DNA from: Flavobacteriales bacterium
GTDB lineage: Bacteria; Bacteroidota; Bacteroidia; Flavobacteriales; Flavobacteriaceae
NCBI GenBank assembly: GCA_017303755.1
Contig: JAFLBS010000009.1
Coordinates: 62,001-126,000 of the forward strand
DNA: 64,000 nt
Reading direction: 5' to 3'
Part shown: positions 42,451 through 51,517 of the stretch, one piece after another
Layout of the letters: each line of letters opens with the position of its first letter
How positions within the stretch are numbered: position 1 is the stretch's first letter
Position numbers and translations under genes: made by a program
The notes under the pieces: model-generated
Seen by the model: the letters and a program-made list of their open reading frames with translations, nothing else
The model's database searches: none
What the model was told of the DNA's origin: nothing

Positions 42451-45390
42451 TTAAAATTTTACGTTAGCTCCAAACAAAAACGATCTTTGTCTAGGGTAAA
42501 TAGTATTATCAACTCCGTTATTAGTTATTTCAGGATCTAATCCACTATACTCAGTTATCACAAAAACATTTTGACAACCTGTAAATAGTCTCAGAGAAGC
42601 TTTTCCTTCTAACCATTTAGGGAAAGTATAACCCAATGTTATGTTATCCATTTTTAGATAAGATGCATTTTCAACATAAATATCAGACAAAACAACGTCT
42701 GATGTTGTAGTAAAGTTTGTGTCCAAAACTGAAGTAGGAATATTACCTAATGCTCCTCCTGTTGTCAATTGATCATATTGAGCACCTCTAGCCGCAACAG
42801 AGTTAAACACTCTATTACCAACACTTGCTCTTAAATTAAATGAAAAATCTAAGTTTTTGTAGTTCATTGTTGATGCCAATCCAAAAGTAGCATCTGGATC
42901 TGGATTTTTGTATATGTATTTATCATCTGCATTGATTAATCCGTCACCATTTAAATCTGCGTAAGCACCTTCAATTGGATTTCCAGCAGTATCATATAAT
43001 TGTTTGTATAACAAATAAGAATATGGAGTGTATCCATCTCTGAATACTTGTCCTTGCGTTCCTGTACCTGCTAGGTTATCTCCAACTCTAATGTCTGCAT
43101 CGTAAATTAATTCAGAAATTCTACGCTCAAACTTTGTTGCATTTAAATTTAAATTCCAATTTAAATTATCACTTTTAATAACGTCAAAATTAAGCCCTAA
43201 TTCAATACCTTTGGTTGTAAAGCTACCAACGTTTTGCCATGCAGTGTTAGAGAAATTACTTCCATCAGCAACAGCTGCTTCCACTAACAAATCTTTTGAT
43301 TCTTTATAGAAAACATCGACAGTACCTGTAACTCTATTGCCAACTAAACCATAATCTAAACCTAAATTGTAAGTTGTTGTTTCTTCCCATTTCAAATCAG
43401 GGCTCAATTTGGCTGAAATAGCAATTGGTGTAACAGCTGGACCAAAGAAATATTGTGATGACCCAGAACCAATATTGTATTTTTGTAAATAATCATTCGC
43501 AGCAGGAATATCTTGCTGACCTGTAATACCCCAACCCAAACGCAATTTAAAATCGGAGATTAACTTGCTATCTTTAAAGAAATCATTTTTCATTTTCCAT
43601 GCAAAAGCAACAGCTGGGAAGTTACCAAATCTATTGTCTTTAGAGAATCTTGAAGAACCGTCTCTTCTGTACGAAAGTGTTAATAAGTACTTGTCGTTAA
43701 AGTTTAAGTTTGATCTTCCGAAGAAACCAACTAATACCACATCTGTATCTGGAGTAAATCTTGGAAATCCTGTAGGACCTGTAGGTAAGTTTGGATCATT
43801 TACATTTCCTGTTTCAAATCGGCTTGATTCAAATTTTTGATACGAATAACCTCCAGTTAAATCAAACATTAAATTATTGAACTTTCTGTTGTACACAAAA
43901 TAAGCATCTAATAATTTATTTCTTCTTGTACTCTCAGAATATTCATTAGTGCCATAAGGTATATTATTATTTGAACCCGAAGAAGCCGCTTCTAATCCAG
44001 CCATTCTTGTTCTTTCACCATTTGCTTCATCAAAACCTAAATTAACCACACCTCTTAAAGCTGGCAAAAAGTGAAATTTATAATCTAACTCAAAATTACC
44101 ATAAAAGCGATTATTTTCACCTCTATCATTAGTTTGCAACAATTGAGAAACAGGATTTCTAACCGTTTGAGGAGTTAATTGATTGTTTGATGGGTTATAA
44201 TATTCGAAGAAACCTCCATATGGTGAAGCATCATCATATACTGGTTGTGTTGGGTCAAAACGAATAGCCGAACCTTCTACACCATCAGCAAATCTATTGT
44301 TTTCATTCGCATAGTTTGCATTTAATTTAAATCGTAAGTGATCATTGAAAAAACTTGGATTTAACGCCAAAGAAACGGTGTTTCTATTGAATTTATTTGT
44401 TAATCTAAGTCCTTCTTGATACGTATTACCAATTGTAAGTCGAGCAGGAATTGCTTTAAACAAATTACCTCTTACAGAAACGTTGTTATCAACAAAATCC
44501 GTTCTTCTGTAAATTTCTTCTTGCCAATCAGTGTTTGCAGTTCCTAAATCAGAAACATCACCTGGTCGCTCTTGAGCAATTATCTCTCTAAATTCATCGG
44601 CACCAAAAACATCAACTTTATTCATTAATCTACCTGTTCCATACTGGAAATTGTAATCAACTGAAAGTTTTTTCCCTCCTTTTTTGGTTGTAATTAAAAT
44701 AACTCCATTTGACGCTCTTGATCCATAAATAGCAGTTGCCGAAGCATCTTTCAAAACTGAAATCGATTCAATAGTTGATGGATTGATAGAAGCTAATACC
44801 GAAGTAGAACCAGTATTCGTAGTGTTGTCAATAGGCAATCCATCAATAACAATTAATGGGCTGTTACTTGCAAATAATGAAGAACCACCTCTAATTCTTA
44901 TTTCCGAACCTGAACCTGGAGCTCCACTGGTATTAACTGTAACACCTGCTACTCTACCATTAAGTAAGTTCTCAGCAGTAACGTTAGTACCTTTGTTAAA
45001 ATCTTTTGTTGTAATCAGAGCAACCGATCCTGTTGCATCTTTTTTCTTAACAGCACCATAACCTACTTGAACCACAACCTCTTGTAATTGGTTGGCTTCT
45101 TCAGTCAAGGAAACTGTAATTGAATTTTGTCCAGAATACTGAACCGTTTCGCTTTTATAACCAATAAAAGAGAACATAATAGCATCTCCATTTTTGATTT
45201 TAGAAAGCTTGAATTTACCGTCTAAGTCGGTTGAAGTACCTTGATTAGTACTCTGAACTACTACATTTACCCCAGCCAGAGGTTGGCTAGTTTTGGCATC
45301 TAAAACGACACCTTCAACTGTGTTTTGAGCTAGCACACTAAAGGGTAATAAAAGTAATAAAAATAACAACTTTTTATAAATTGTTTTCAT
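42451..45390 (-). CDS. susC: SusC/RagA-type TonB-linked outer-membrane transporter
   Basis: SusC imports maltooligosaccharides across the outer membrane, powered by TonB. The 979-residue protein has a signal peptide (1-21, LPFSVLAQ), the carboxypeptidase-D-like regulatory domain typical of the SusC group (about 23-100, VEGVVLDAKTSQPLAGVNVV), a plug domain (about 115-235, with DASATAIYGSRASNGVILIT) and a 22-strand barrel ending RSFLFGANVKF. It is first in the left arm of the starch locus, divergent from the LacI-type regulator across 225 bases that hold a LacI-type operator. Confidence 0.95.
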   Translation of the reverse strand: MKTIYKKLLFLLLLLPFSVLAQNTVEGVVLDAKTSQPLAGVNVVVQSTNQGTSTDLDGKFKLSKIKNGDAIMFSFIGYKSETVQYSGQNSITVSLTEEANQLQEVVVQVGYGAVKKKDATGSVALITTKDFNKGTNVTAENLLNGRVAGVTVNTSGAPGSGSEIRIRGGSSLFASNSPLIVIDGLPIDNTTNTGSTSVLASINPSTIESISVLKDASATAIYGSRASNGVILITTKKGGKKLSVDYNFQYGTGRLMNKVDVFGADEFREIIAQERPGDVSDLGTANTDWQEEIYRRTDFVDNNVSVRGNLFKAIPARLTIGNTYQEGLRLTNKFNRNTVSLALNPSFFNDHLRFKLNANYANENNRFADGVEGSAIRFDPTQPVYDDASPYGGFFEYYNPSNNQLTPQTVRNPVSQLLQTNDRGENNRFYGNFELDYKFHFLPALRGVVNLGFDEANGERTRMAGLEAASSGSNNNIPYGTNEYSESTRRNKLLDAYFVYNRKFNNLMFDLTGGYSYQKFESSRFETGNVNDPNLPTGPTGFPRFTPDTDVVLVGFFGRSNLNFNDKYLLTLSYRRDGSSRFSKDNRFGNFPAVAFAWKMKNDFFKDSKLISDFKLRLGWGITGQQDIPAANDYLQKYNIGSGSSQYFFGPAVTPIAISAKLSPDLKWEETTTYNLGLDYGLVGNRVTGTVDVFYKESKDLLVEAAVADGSNFSNTAWQNVGSFTTKGIELGLNFDVIKSDNLNWNLNLNATKFERRISELIYDADIRVGDNLAGTGTQGQVFRDGYTPYSYLLYKQLYDTAGNPIEGAYADLNGDGLINADDKYIYKNPDPDATFGLASTMNYKNLDFSFNLRASVGNRVFNSVAARGAQYDQLTTGGALGNIPTSVLDTNFTTTSDVVLSDIYVENASYLKMDNITLGYTFPKWLEGKASLRLFTGCQNVFVITEYSGLDPEITNNGVDNTIYPRQRSFLFGANVKF

Positions 45391-45424
45391 ACATTTTGTT
45401 TAGGTTAATAATTAGTTTTTTATG

Positions 45425-45442
45425 CTTGTATTTCACTTCGAA
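45425..45442. promoter_or_regulatory. Shared motif upstream of susC
   Basis: CTTGTATTTCACTTCGAA occurs here, 35 bases before the susC ATG. It recurs with one base changed at 46741-46758 upstream of the maltose transporter gene. Eighteen-base conservation in two spacers of one locus suggests a shared regulatory site; the regulator is unknown. Confidence 0.5.
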
Positions 45443-45498
45443 TGTTAAATTTAAGTAAAAATTTTGTTTAAAAAAATAAACACTTGTTAAAGAGGTTC

Positions 45499-45512
45499 CG
45501 CAAACGTTTTCG
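45499..45512. promoter_or_regulatory. Candidate LacI-family operator, susC/lacI side
   Basis: CGCAAACGTTTTCG is a near-palindrome centred on AACGTT with one mismatched pair, the classical LacI/PurR-type operator form. Its centre lies about 115 bases upstream of the susC ATG and 110 bases upstream of the regulator ATG. The 12 bases AAACGTTTTCGT are repeated exactly at 46652-46663. Confidence 0.65.
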
Positions 45513-45554
45513 TGTTGAAAACTTTCTCAAATTCATACTAAAATCCCTTAAAAA

Positions 45555-45585
45555 TTGTCATACCAAAAAATATATTCTATCTTTA
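45555..45585 (+). promoter_or_regulatory. Candidate promoter of the LacI-type regulator
   Basis: TTG (45555-45557), a 20-base spacer and TATCTTTA (45578-45585) resemble the Bacteroidetes promoter with the last base of the -7 element altered. Transcription would begin about 25 bases before the ATG at 45616. Confidence 0.4.
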
Positions 45586-45615
45586 TTCAAAATTCACAAT
45601 TTTACACTTTTTACC

Positions 45616-46638
45616 ATGAAAAGAAAGGTTACACTAAAACAAATTGCCAAAGAACTCGATGTATCCATTTCAACCGTTTCCAAATCACTACGAAATAGCC
45701 TTGAAATAAGCGAAGATACTCGCCAAAAAGTACAGGCATTTGCCAAACTTTATAACTACAAACCCAACAATATTGCTCTTAGTTTAAAAAACAAAAAAAC
45801 CAAGACCATATGCATCATAATTCCAGAGATAATTCACCACTTTTTTGCCACAGTAATTAGTGGTGTTGAACACGTTGCCAATGAAAATGGATACAATGTA
45901 ATTGTATGTTTATCGGATGAGTCTTTTGACAAAGAAGTAATCAACATGGAAATGCTTGCTAATGGAAGTATTGATGGTTTTATCATGTCATTATCAAAAG
46001 AGACACAACAAAAAAGAGATTTTCATCATATCTTAGAAGTAATCAACCAAGGAATGCCTGTAGTTATGTTTGACCGAGTAACCAACGATATTTTGTGCGA
46101 TAAAGTAATCATTGATGACAATCTTGCTGCCTACAACGCCACACAATTTTTAATCGATAAAGGGTTTAGTAAAATTGCTCTAATCACTACTATTGATTAT
46201 GTAAGTGTTGGAAAATTAAGAACTGACGGCTACATCAAAGCAATGAAAACCAACGATTTAAAAGTAAATGAAAATTTGATTTTAAAAATAGAAGACATTG
46301 ACAACTTCGAAGAAAAAATCGAATCTTTAATAAAGAACAATGAAATTGACGCCATATTTGCAGTAAATGAGCTTTTTGCTGTCACTGCTATTAAAATAGC
46401 TAACAAATACGGCAAAAAAGTTCCAGAAGATATTTCTGTAATTGGATTCACAGATGGCATTATCTCAAAATATTCTTCACCTTCTATTTCTACTGTAGGA
46501 CAAAACGGGATAAAAATGGGTGAAAAAGCAGCAAAAATGCTTATCGAACGACTGGAAAACGAAGAAGAAGAATACGAAGAACATTACAAAACCGAAGTCA
46601 TCGAAACCGAATTGGTCATTAGAGAATCAACCTCATAA
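45616..46638 (+). CDS. LacI-family transcriptional regulator of the starch locus
   Basis: A 340-residue LacI/GalR protein. The N-terminal helix-turn-helix and hinge (VTLKQIAKELDVSISTVSKS to YKPNNIALSLK, residues 4-58) bind DNA; the remainder is a periplasmic-binding-protein-like effector domain (KTICIIIPEIIHHFFATVIS to IETELVIRE). The open frame begins at a TTG at 45484 that lies upstream of the operator, so ATG at 45616 is the real start. It sits between the divergent susC arm and the co-directional maltose arm, each preceded by the same operator core, and probably controls both and itself. The effector is likely maltose or a derivative, by inference. Confidence 0.93.
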   Translation: MKRKVTLKQIAKELDVSISTVSKSLRNSLEISEDTRQKVQAFAKLYNYKPNNIALSLKNKKTKTICIIIPEIIHHFFATVISGVEHVANENGYNVIVCLSDESFDKEVINMEMLANGSIDGFIMSLSKETQQKRDFHHILEVINQGMPVVMFDRVTNDILCDKVIIDDNLAAYNATQFLIDKGFSKIALITTIDYVSVGKLRTDGYIKAMKTNDLKVNENLILKIEDIDNFEEKIESLIKNNEIDAIFAVNELFAVTAIKIANKYGKKVPEDISVIGFTDGIISKYSSPSISTVGQNGIKMGEKAAKMLIERLENEEEEYEEHYKTEVIETELVIRESTS

Positions 46639-46648
46639 TTTTATCAAC

Positions 46649-46662
46649 AAAAAACGTTTTCG
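46649..46662. promoter_or_regulatory. Candidate LacI-family operator, maltose-transporter side
   Basis: AAAAAACGTTTTCG contains a perfect 10-base palindrome (AAAACGTTTT, 46651-46660) and shares 12 identical bases with the operator near susC. It lies 10 bases after the regulator's stop codon and about 165 bases before the transporter ATG. Confidence 0.65.
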
Positions 46663-46740
46663 TAAAATAGCATTCCTATTTTATCATCAATAGTATTCAA
46701 TTATCCAAAATCTTATTTATATTTACACCAATTATCAAGA

Positions 46741-46766
46741 CTTGTATTTTACTTCGAAATAAAATA
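46741..46766. promoter_or_regulatory. Shared motif and 22-base palindrome upstream of the maltose transporter
   Basis: CTTGTATTTTACTTCGAA (46741-46758) matches the susC-side motif at 17 of 18 bases. Here it is part of a 22-base palindrome at 46745-46766 centred on TTCGAA with a single mismatched pair. It starts 80 bases before the ATG at 46821 and may bind a dimeric regulator. Confidence 0.5.
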
Positions 46767-46820
46767 AGTTTTGATAAGCACTAAAACGCTTATCGTAGTA
46801 TCAATCAATAAATTACGATA

Positions 46821-48350
46821 ATGGAAAAGCGTAAGTTAAGTTTCTGGCAAATTTGGAACATGAGTTTCGGATTTCTGGGAATACAAATGGGTTTTGCCCT
46901 ACAAAATTCAAATGTTAGTAGAATCTTTCAAACTCTTGGTGCTAACATTGATGATATCCCCATTTTGTGGGTTGCTGCTCCAATGACTGGACTCATCGTT
47001 CAGCCCATAATCGGATACTTTTCAGACAGAACATGGACAAAATTAGGAAGAAGAAAACCCTACTTTTTAGCAGGTGCAATTCTCGCTTCAGCCGCTTTGT
47101 TCATTATGCCAAATTCACCCGTTTTATGGTTTGCAGCCGGAATGTTATGGATTATGGATGCTTCTATTAATGTTTCTATGGAACCATTCAGGGCATTTGT
47201 AGGAGACAATTTACCTGATTCTCAACGAACCAGTGGTTTTGCAATGCAAAGCTTTTTCATCGGAATTGGAGCTTATTTTGCTTCTAAATTACCCTTAATT
47301 TTCACTTATTTCGGAGTGAGCAACACCGCGCCGTTAGGGATTATTCCAGATTCTGTAAAATACTCTTTCTATTTTGGAGGCATCGTGTTTATCATTACCG
47401 TTTTATGGACCGTTCTTACTTCTAAAGAATATTCTCCCGAAGAGTTAGAAGCTTTTGAACAAAATCATAAAGAAACATATGAAAAAGAAGTCCGACCAAG
47501 AGAATGGTTTGTATCTAATGGAAAATCTCACCTAACAAAAGGGATTCTATTTTTAGCCATTAGTGTTCTTTTTTCATTTGCCATTTACAATTATGATTTG
47601 AAAAAAGATTTGTACGTTTTATCAATAGGATTAATTGGTTTGGGAGGAGTTGCAATGCTCATCTCCGGCATAATGCAAAAATCCGACAAAACAAACAACG
47701 GATTCGTAACCATTATGAACGATTTTCAATTCATGCCTAAAATCATGAAACAATTGGCATGGGTACAATTCTTTTCTTGGTTTGCCCTTTTCTCAATGTG
47801 GATTTATACCACTTTAGCCGTAACACAGCACATTTACAAAACAACCGACACTACTTCAGAAGCCTATAACACTGGAGCAAATCAAGTAGGTGAAATGTTT
47901 GCAAACTACAATTTGATAGCCGCTATCGCTGCTTTTTTATTGCCTTTACTAGCAAAATACACCAGTAGAAAATTTACCCATTTTGTGGCTCTTGTTTGTG
48001 GTGGTTTGGGATTAATTTCGGTTTATTTCATTTCAGAACCAACTGTTTTCACAATGGAATGGCTCCCAATGATTGGAGTCGGAATTGCTTGGGCAAGTAT
48101 TCTATCAGTTCCTTACGCAATGTTATCTGGCTCATTACCATCTAGTAAAATGGGATATTATATGGGAGTTTTTAACTTTTTTATAGTAATTCCACAACTC
48201 GTTGCTGCATCTATTTTGGGCTTTTTGGTTTCTAAATTTTTCAACAGCGAACCTATCTATGCACTTTTGATTGGTGGTACATCAATGATTCTCGCAGGTA
48301 TCATTTCACTTACCATTAATGACAATTCGAAAATTATAATTAATGAATAA
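46821..48350 (+). CDS. MFS maltose/sugar transporter (GPH/SLC45-like)
   Basis: A 509-residue inner-membrane carrier that would import maltose released in the periplasm. About twelve membrane segments are expected. N-terminal IWNMSFGFLGIQMGFALQNS and the loop GYFSDRTWTKLGRRKPYF (the RxGRRRP motif after helix 2) place it in the glycoside-pentoside-hexuronide/SLC45-like group commonly annotated as MalT-type in Bacteroidetes. It heads the right arm and overlaps the beta-phosphoglucomutase gene by 8 bases, which ties uptake to phosphorolytic breakdown. Sugar specificity is inferred from the downstream GH65 phosphorylase. Confidence 0.9.
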   Translation: MEKRKLSFWQIWNMSFGFLGIQMGFALQNSNVSRIFQTLGANIDDIPILWVAAPMTGLIVQPIIGYFSDRTWTKLGRRKPYFLAGAILASAALFIMPNSPVLWFAAGMLWIMDASINVSMEPFRAFVGDNLPDSQRTSGFAMQSFFIGIGAYFASKLPLIFTYFGVSNTAPLGIIPDSVKYSFYFGGIVFIITVLWTVLTSKEYSPEELEAFEQNHKETYEKEVRPREWFVSNGKSHLTKGILFLAISVLFSFAIYNYDLKKDLYVLSIGLIGLGGVAMLISGIMQKSDKTNNGFVTIMNDFQFMPKIMKQLAWVQFFSWFALFSMWIYTTLAVTQHIYKTTDTTSEAYNTGANQVGEMFANYNLIAAIAAFLLPLLAKYTSRKFTHFVALVCGGLGLISVYFISEPTVFTMEWLPMIGVGIAWASILSVPYAMLSGSLPSSKMGYYMGVFNFFIVIPQLVAASILGFLVSKFFNSEPIYALLIGGTSMILAGIISLTINDNSKIIINE

Positions 48351-48996
48351 AAAAGCATTCATATTCGACCTCGACGGAGTAATTGTAGACACTGCCAAGT
48401 ATCACTTCTTGGCATGGCAAAAATTGGCGCAAGAATTGGGAATCGAATTTACACCTGAACACAACGAAGGACTAAAAGGAGTAAGTCGTGTTCGATCATT
48501 GGACATTATTTTAGAATTGGGAGAAATTCAAGCTTCCCAAGAAGATAAAAACAAATGGCTCATCCAAAAAAATGAAGATTATCTATCGTATTTGGTAGAT
48601 ATCGATGAAAGTGAAATTTTACCAGGAGTACTTCCTGTATTGCATTATCTAAAAGATAAAAAACAACTTATTGCCTTAGGTTCAGCCAGTAAAAACGCTC
48701 GACCCATATTAGAGAAAACAGGAATTCTTCCTCTTTTTGATGCTATTGTTGATGGAAATGACGTTTCTAATGCAAAACCCGATCCAGAAGTATTTATCAG
48801 AGCTGCGCAGTTATTAAACACTAAAAACGAGGATTCCATCGTTTTTGAAGATTCTGTAGCCGGAATCCAAGCGGCTAATATTGCTAACATGATTAGTATT
48901 GGTATTGGTGATTCGGAAATTTTACACGAAGCCAAATACAATTTTGAAGATTTTACCTTTATTGATGTTTCTTTTATCGAAGCATTATTAGATTAA
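48343..48996 (+). CDS. pgmB: Beta-phosphoglucomutase
   Basis: A 217-residue HAD-superfamily enzyme that converts beta-glucose-1-phosphate to glucose-6-phosphate in the cytoplasm. Motif I is FIFDLDGVIVDT with nucleophile D9 and acid/base D11. The cap segment begins AKYHFLAWQKLAQELG and includes GVSRVRSLDIIL. Motif II is GSASKN, and motifs III/IV are AKPDPEVF and FEDSVAGIQAA. It handles the product of the GH65 maltose phosphorylase encoded 148 bases downstream and is translationally coupled to the transporter upstream. Confidence 0.94.
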   Translation: MNKKAFIFDLDGVIVDTAKYHFLAWQKLAQELGIEFTPEHNEGLKGVSRVRSLDIILELGEIQASQEDKNKWLIQKNEDYLSYLVDIDESEILPGVLPVLHYLKDKKQLIALGSASKNARPILEKTGILPLFDAIVDGNDVSNAKPDPEVFIRAAQLLNTKNEDSIVFEDSVAGIQAANIANMISIGIGDSEILHEAKYNFEDFTFIDVSFIEALLD

Positions 48997-49001
48997 TTTT
49001 T

Positions 49002-49134
49002 GTTTCAAGTTCCAGGTTTCAAGTTACGAAACCTGAAACTTGACACGAGGCGAAGCCGACTGATGAAGCTTAGCGGAATAAACTTAACACAAGCCGTCAG
49101 GCAACTGGCGAAGTAAAACTTGAAACTTTTTAAA
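49002..49134. repeat. Hairpin and GC-richer repeat-like cassette before the GH65 gene
   Basis: Arms 49002-49020 and 49028-49046 pair at 17 of 19 positions with a 7-base loop, built on the word GTTTCAAGTT. The next ~75 bases are GC-richer (CGAGGCGAAGCCGACTGATG) and lead to a further AAACTTGAAAC copy near 49117-49129. This reads as a compound dispersed repeat inserted between pgmB and the phosphorylase gene; no coding sequence is present. Confidence 0.5.
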
Positions 49135-49144
49135 AAAAAGAAGA

Positions 49145-51451
49145 ATGAACCAAGATTATATACAACCAGACAATTGGTCCATCATAGAAGAAGGATTTGA
49201 TGCAGAAAGAGTAAAATCGTCTGAAAGCTTGTTCAGCATCGGTAATGGTGCCATGGGACAACGCGCCAATTTTGAAGAATCTTATTCGGGTGAAACCTTC
49301 CAAGGAAGTTACATCGCCGGAATATATTATCCCGATAAAACAAAAGTGGGTTGGTGGAAAAACGGCTACCCCGAATATTTTGCAAAAGTACTCAACGCTC
49401 CAAATTGGATTGGAATTGACATTGAAATTAATGGTGAAAATCTTGATTTAGCCCAATGTCAATCGGTTTCCAATTTCAAGCGTGAATTAAATATGAAGGA
49501 AGGTATTTACTATCGTTCGTTCCAAGCAATCATGCAAAATGGTTTACATATAGCGGTAAAAATCACTCGTTTTCTTTCGTTAGATTTGGATGAATTAGGC
49601 GTAATCAATTACGAAATTACTCCATTAAACGGTGATGCCAAAATTATTTTTAAACCTTATGTTGACTGCGGAGTTCATAATGAAGATGCGAATTGGGAAG
49701 AAAAATTCTGGGAACCATTAAATGTTCAACATTCAGGAAATACAGCTTTTGTAACGGCGCGTACCTTCAAAACACATTTCACGGCAACCACTTTTATGCA
49801 AAATTCTATTTTGTTAAACGGTGAAAACACAAATACTTCTCCCATAAATAGCGAAAAAAACGGTGAAAAAGTTCAGTTTTCGTATGAAATTGATGTCCAA
49901 AGAGACCAAACTGCCACAATCCAAAAATTGGGTGGTTATACCGTATCTTTAAATCATGAAGACACTCAAAAAGCAGCCGAAAACGCGATTGAAAAAGCAG
50001 TTTCAATCGGCTACAATCAATTATTAGAAAACCAAAAATTAGCTTGGGCTAAAATCTGGGAAATGTCAGATATCACTATCGATGGTGATGTAAAAGCGCA
50101 ACAAGGAATTCGTTTTAATATCTTCCAACTCAATCAAACCTATTTAGGTAAAGATTCGCGCTTGAACATCGGACCAAAAGGATTTACTGGCGAAAAATAC
50201 GGTGGATCTACTTATTGGGATACCGAAGCCTATTGCATTCCTTTCTATATGGCTACCAAAGACCAACAAGTGGCGCGCAATCTGTTAACCTATCGCTACA
50301 ATCAATTAGGAAAAGCCATTGAAAATGCCGAGAAAAATTTAGGTTTCAAAAACGGAGCTGCTCTTTTCCCAATGGTAACGATGAATGGCGAAGAATGTCA
50401 CAACGAATGGGAAATCACTCATGAAGAAATTCACAGAAACGGAGCCATCGCCTTTGCCATTTTCAACTATTACCGATACACAGGTGATTACAGCTACATT
50501 CCAGAAAAAGGATTGGAAGTGCTCATCGGAATTGCTCGTTTTTGGCATCAAAGAGCTTCGTATTCAACTCAGAAAAATCAATACGTAATTTTGGGAGTAA
50601 CGGGTCCAAATGAATACGAAAATAACGTTAACAACAACTTCTATACTAATTATATTGCCAAATGGTGCATTGATTACGCCATCGAACAAATCAATAAAGT
50701 AGAAAAAGAATACAACACCGATTACGTTCGTGTGATGAACAAAGTAGGTTTATCCAATGCAGAAATTATACACTGGAAAGCCGTTGCTGAAAACATGTAT
50801 TTTCCATATTCAGAAGAACACGATGTGTATCTTCAACAAGATGGTTTCTTAGACAAAGATTTGGTAAAAGTGGCTGATTTAGACAAATCACAACGCCCAA
50901 TTAATCAAAAATGGTCGTGGGACAGAGTACTGCGTTCGCCTTACATCAAACAAGCGGATACACTACAAGGTTTTTACTTCTTTGAAGATCATTTCACCAA
51001 AGAACAATTGGAAAAACACTTCGATTTTTACGAGCCATTTACCGTTCATGAAAGTTCACTTTCTCCTTGCGTTCACTCTATTCAAGCTTCTGTTTTAGGA
51101 AGAATGGAACAAGCGTATACGTTCTATTTACGAACATCTCGTTTGGATTTAGACGATTACAACAAAGAAGTGGAAGAAGGCTTGCACATCACATCCATGG
51201 CAGGAACATGGATGAGTATCGTAGAAGGTTTTGGCGGAATGCGCGTCAAAAATGACCACTTGCATTTTGAACCTAAAATCCCAACTCAGTGGCAAGCTTA
51301 TTCGTTCAAAATCAATTTTAGAAACCAAATTTTAAAAGTTTCGGTTCATCAAAATGAAACTAATTTTTCTCTCGAAGGCGATAAAGAAATTACCGTATTC
51401 GTCAACGGAAAAGAAGTTTTAGTAGAGCCGAATAGTTTGGTTACAGTTTAA
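49145..51451 (+). CDS. GH65 maltose phosphorylase
   Basis: A 768-residue cytoplasmic enzyme (no signal peptide) that splits maltose with phosphate into glucose and beta-glucose-1-phosphate. The N-terminal beta-sandwich (about 1-265) is followed by the (alpha/alpha)6 barrel, which carries FTGEKYGGSTYWDTEAYCIP and the catalytic acid E490 in VTGPNEYENNVNNNFYTN. The phosphate-binding region HESSLSPCVHSI lies near residue 640. GH65 also contains trehalose and kojibiose phosphorylases, but linkage with pgmB and a maltose-type carrier favours maltose. A hairpin terminator follows. Confidence 0.93.
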   Translation: MNQDYIQPDNWSIIEEGFDAERVKSSESLFSIGNGAMGQRANFEESYSGETFQGSYIAGIYYPDKTKVGWWKNGYPEYFAKVLNAPNWIGIDIEINGENLDLAQCQSVSNFKRELNMKEGIYYRSFQAIMQNGLHIAVKITRFLSLDLDELGVINYEITPLNGDAKIIFKPYVDCGVHNEDANWEEKFWEPLNVQHSGNTAFVTARTFKTHFTATTFMQNSILLNGENTNTSPINSEKNGEKVQFSYEIDVQRDQTATIQKLGGYTVSLNHEDTQKAAENAIEKAVSIGYNQLLENQKLAWAKIWEMSDITIDGDVKAQQGIRFNIFQLNQTYLGKDSRLNIGPKGFTGEKYGGSTYWDTEAYCIPFYMATKDQQVARNLLTYRYNQLGKAIENAEKNLGFKNGAALFPMVTMNGEECHNEWEITHEEIHRNGAIAFAIFNYYRYTGDYSYIPEKGLEVLIGIARFWHQRASYSTQKNQYVILGVTGPNEYENNVNNNFYTNYIAKWCIDYAIEQINKVEKEYNTDYVRVMNKVGLSNAEIIHWKAVAENMYFPYSEEHDVYLQQDGFLDKDLVKVADLDKSQRPINQKWSWDRVLRSPYIKQADTLQGFYFFEDHFTKEQLEKHFDFYEPFTVHESSLSPCVHSIQASVLGRMEQAYTFYLRTSRLDLDDYNKEVEEGLHITSMAGTWMSIVEGFGGMRVKNDHLHFEPKIPTQWQAYSFKINFRNQILKVSVHQNETNFSLEGDKEITVFVNGKEVLVEPNSLVTV

Positions 51452-51469
51452 TTCCCAACTGATTAATTT

Positions 51470-51508
51470 AACCCTTTCAGAGTTTAAAACTCTGGAAGGG
51501 TTTTTAAA
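51470..51508 (+). terminator. Terminator or attenuator after the GH65 gene
   Basis: Arms 51470-51485 and 51487-51502 pair over about 14 bases with one U-G pair and a small loop, followed by TTTTTAAAT. It ends 10 bases before the next ATG, so it may separate cytoplasmic from exported enzymes in expression, or only reduce read-through. Confidence 0.7.
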
Positions 51509-51517
51509 TAAAAATCC

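Noticed and set aside
45484-45615. N-terminal extension of the LacI-type regulator from a TTG
   Set aside because: It spans the operator and candidate promoter and would put 44 unrelated residues before the helix-turn-helix.
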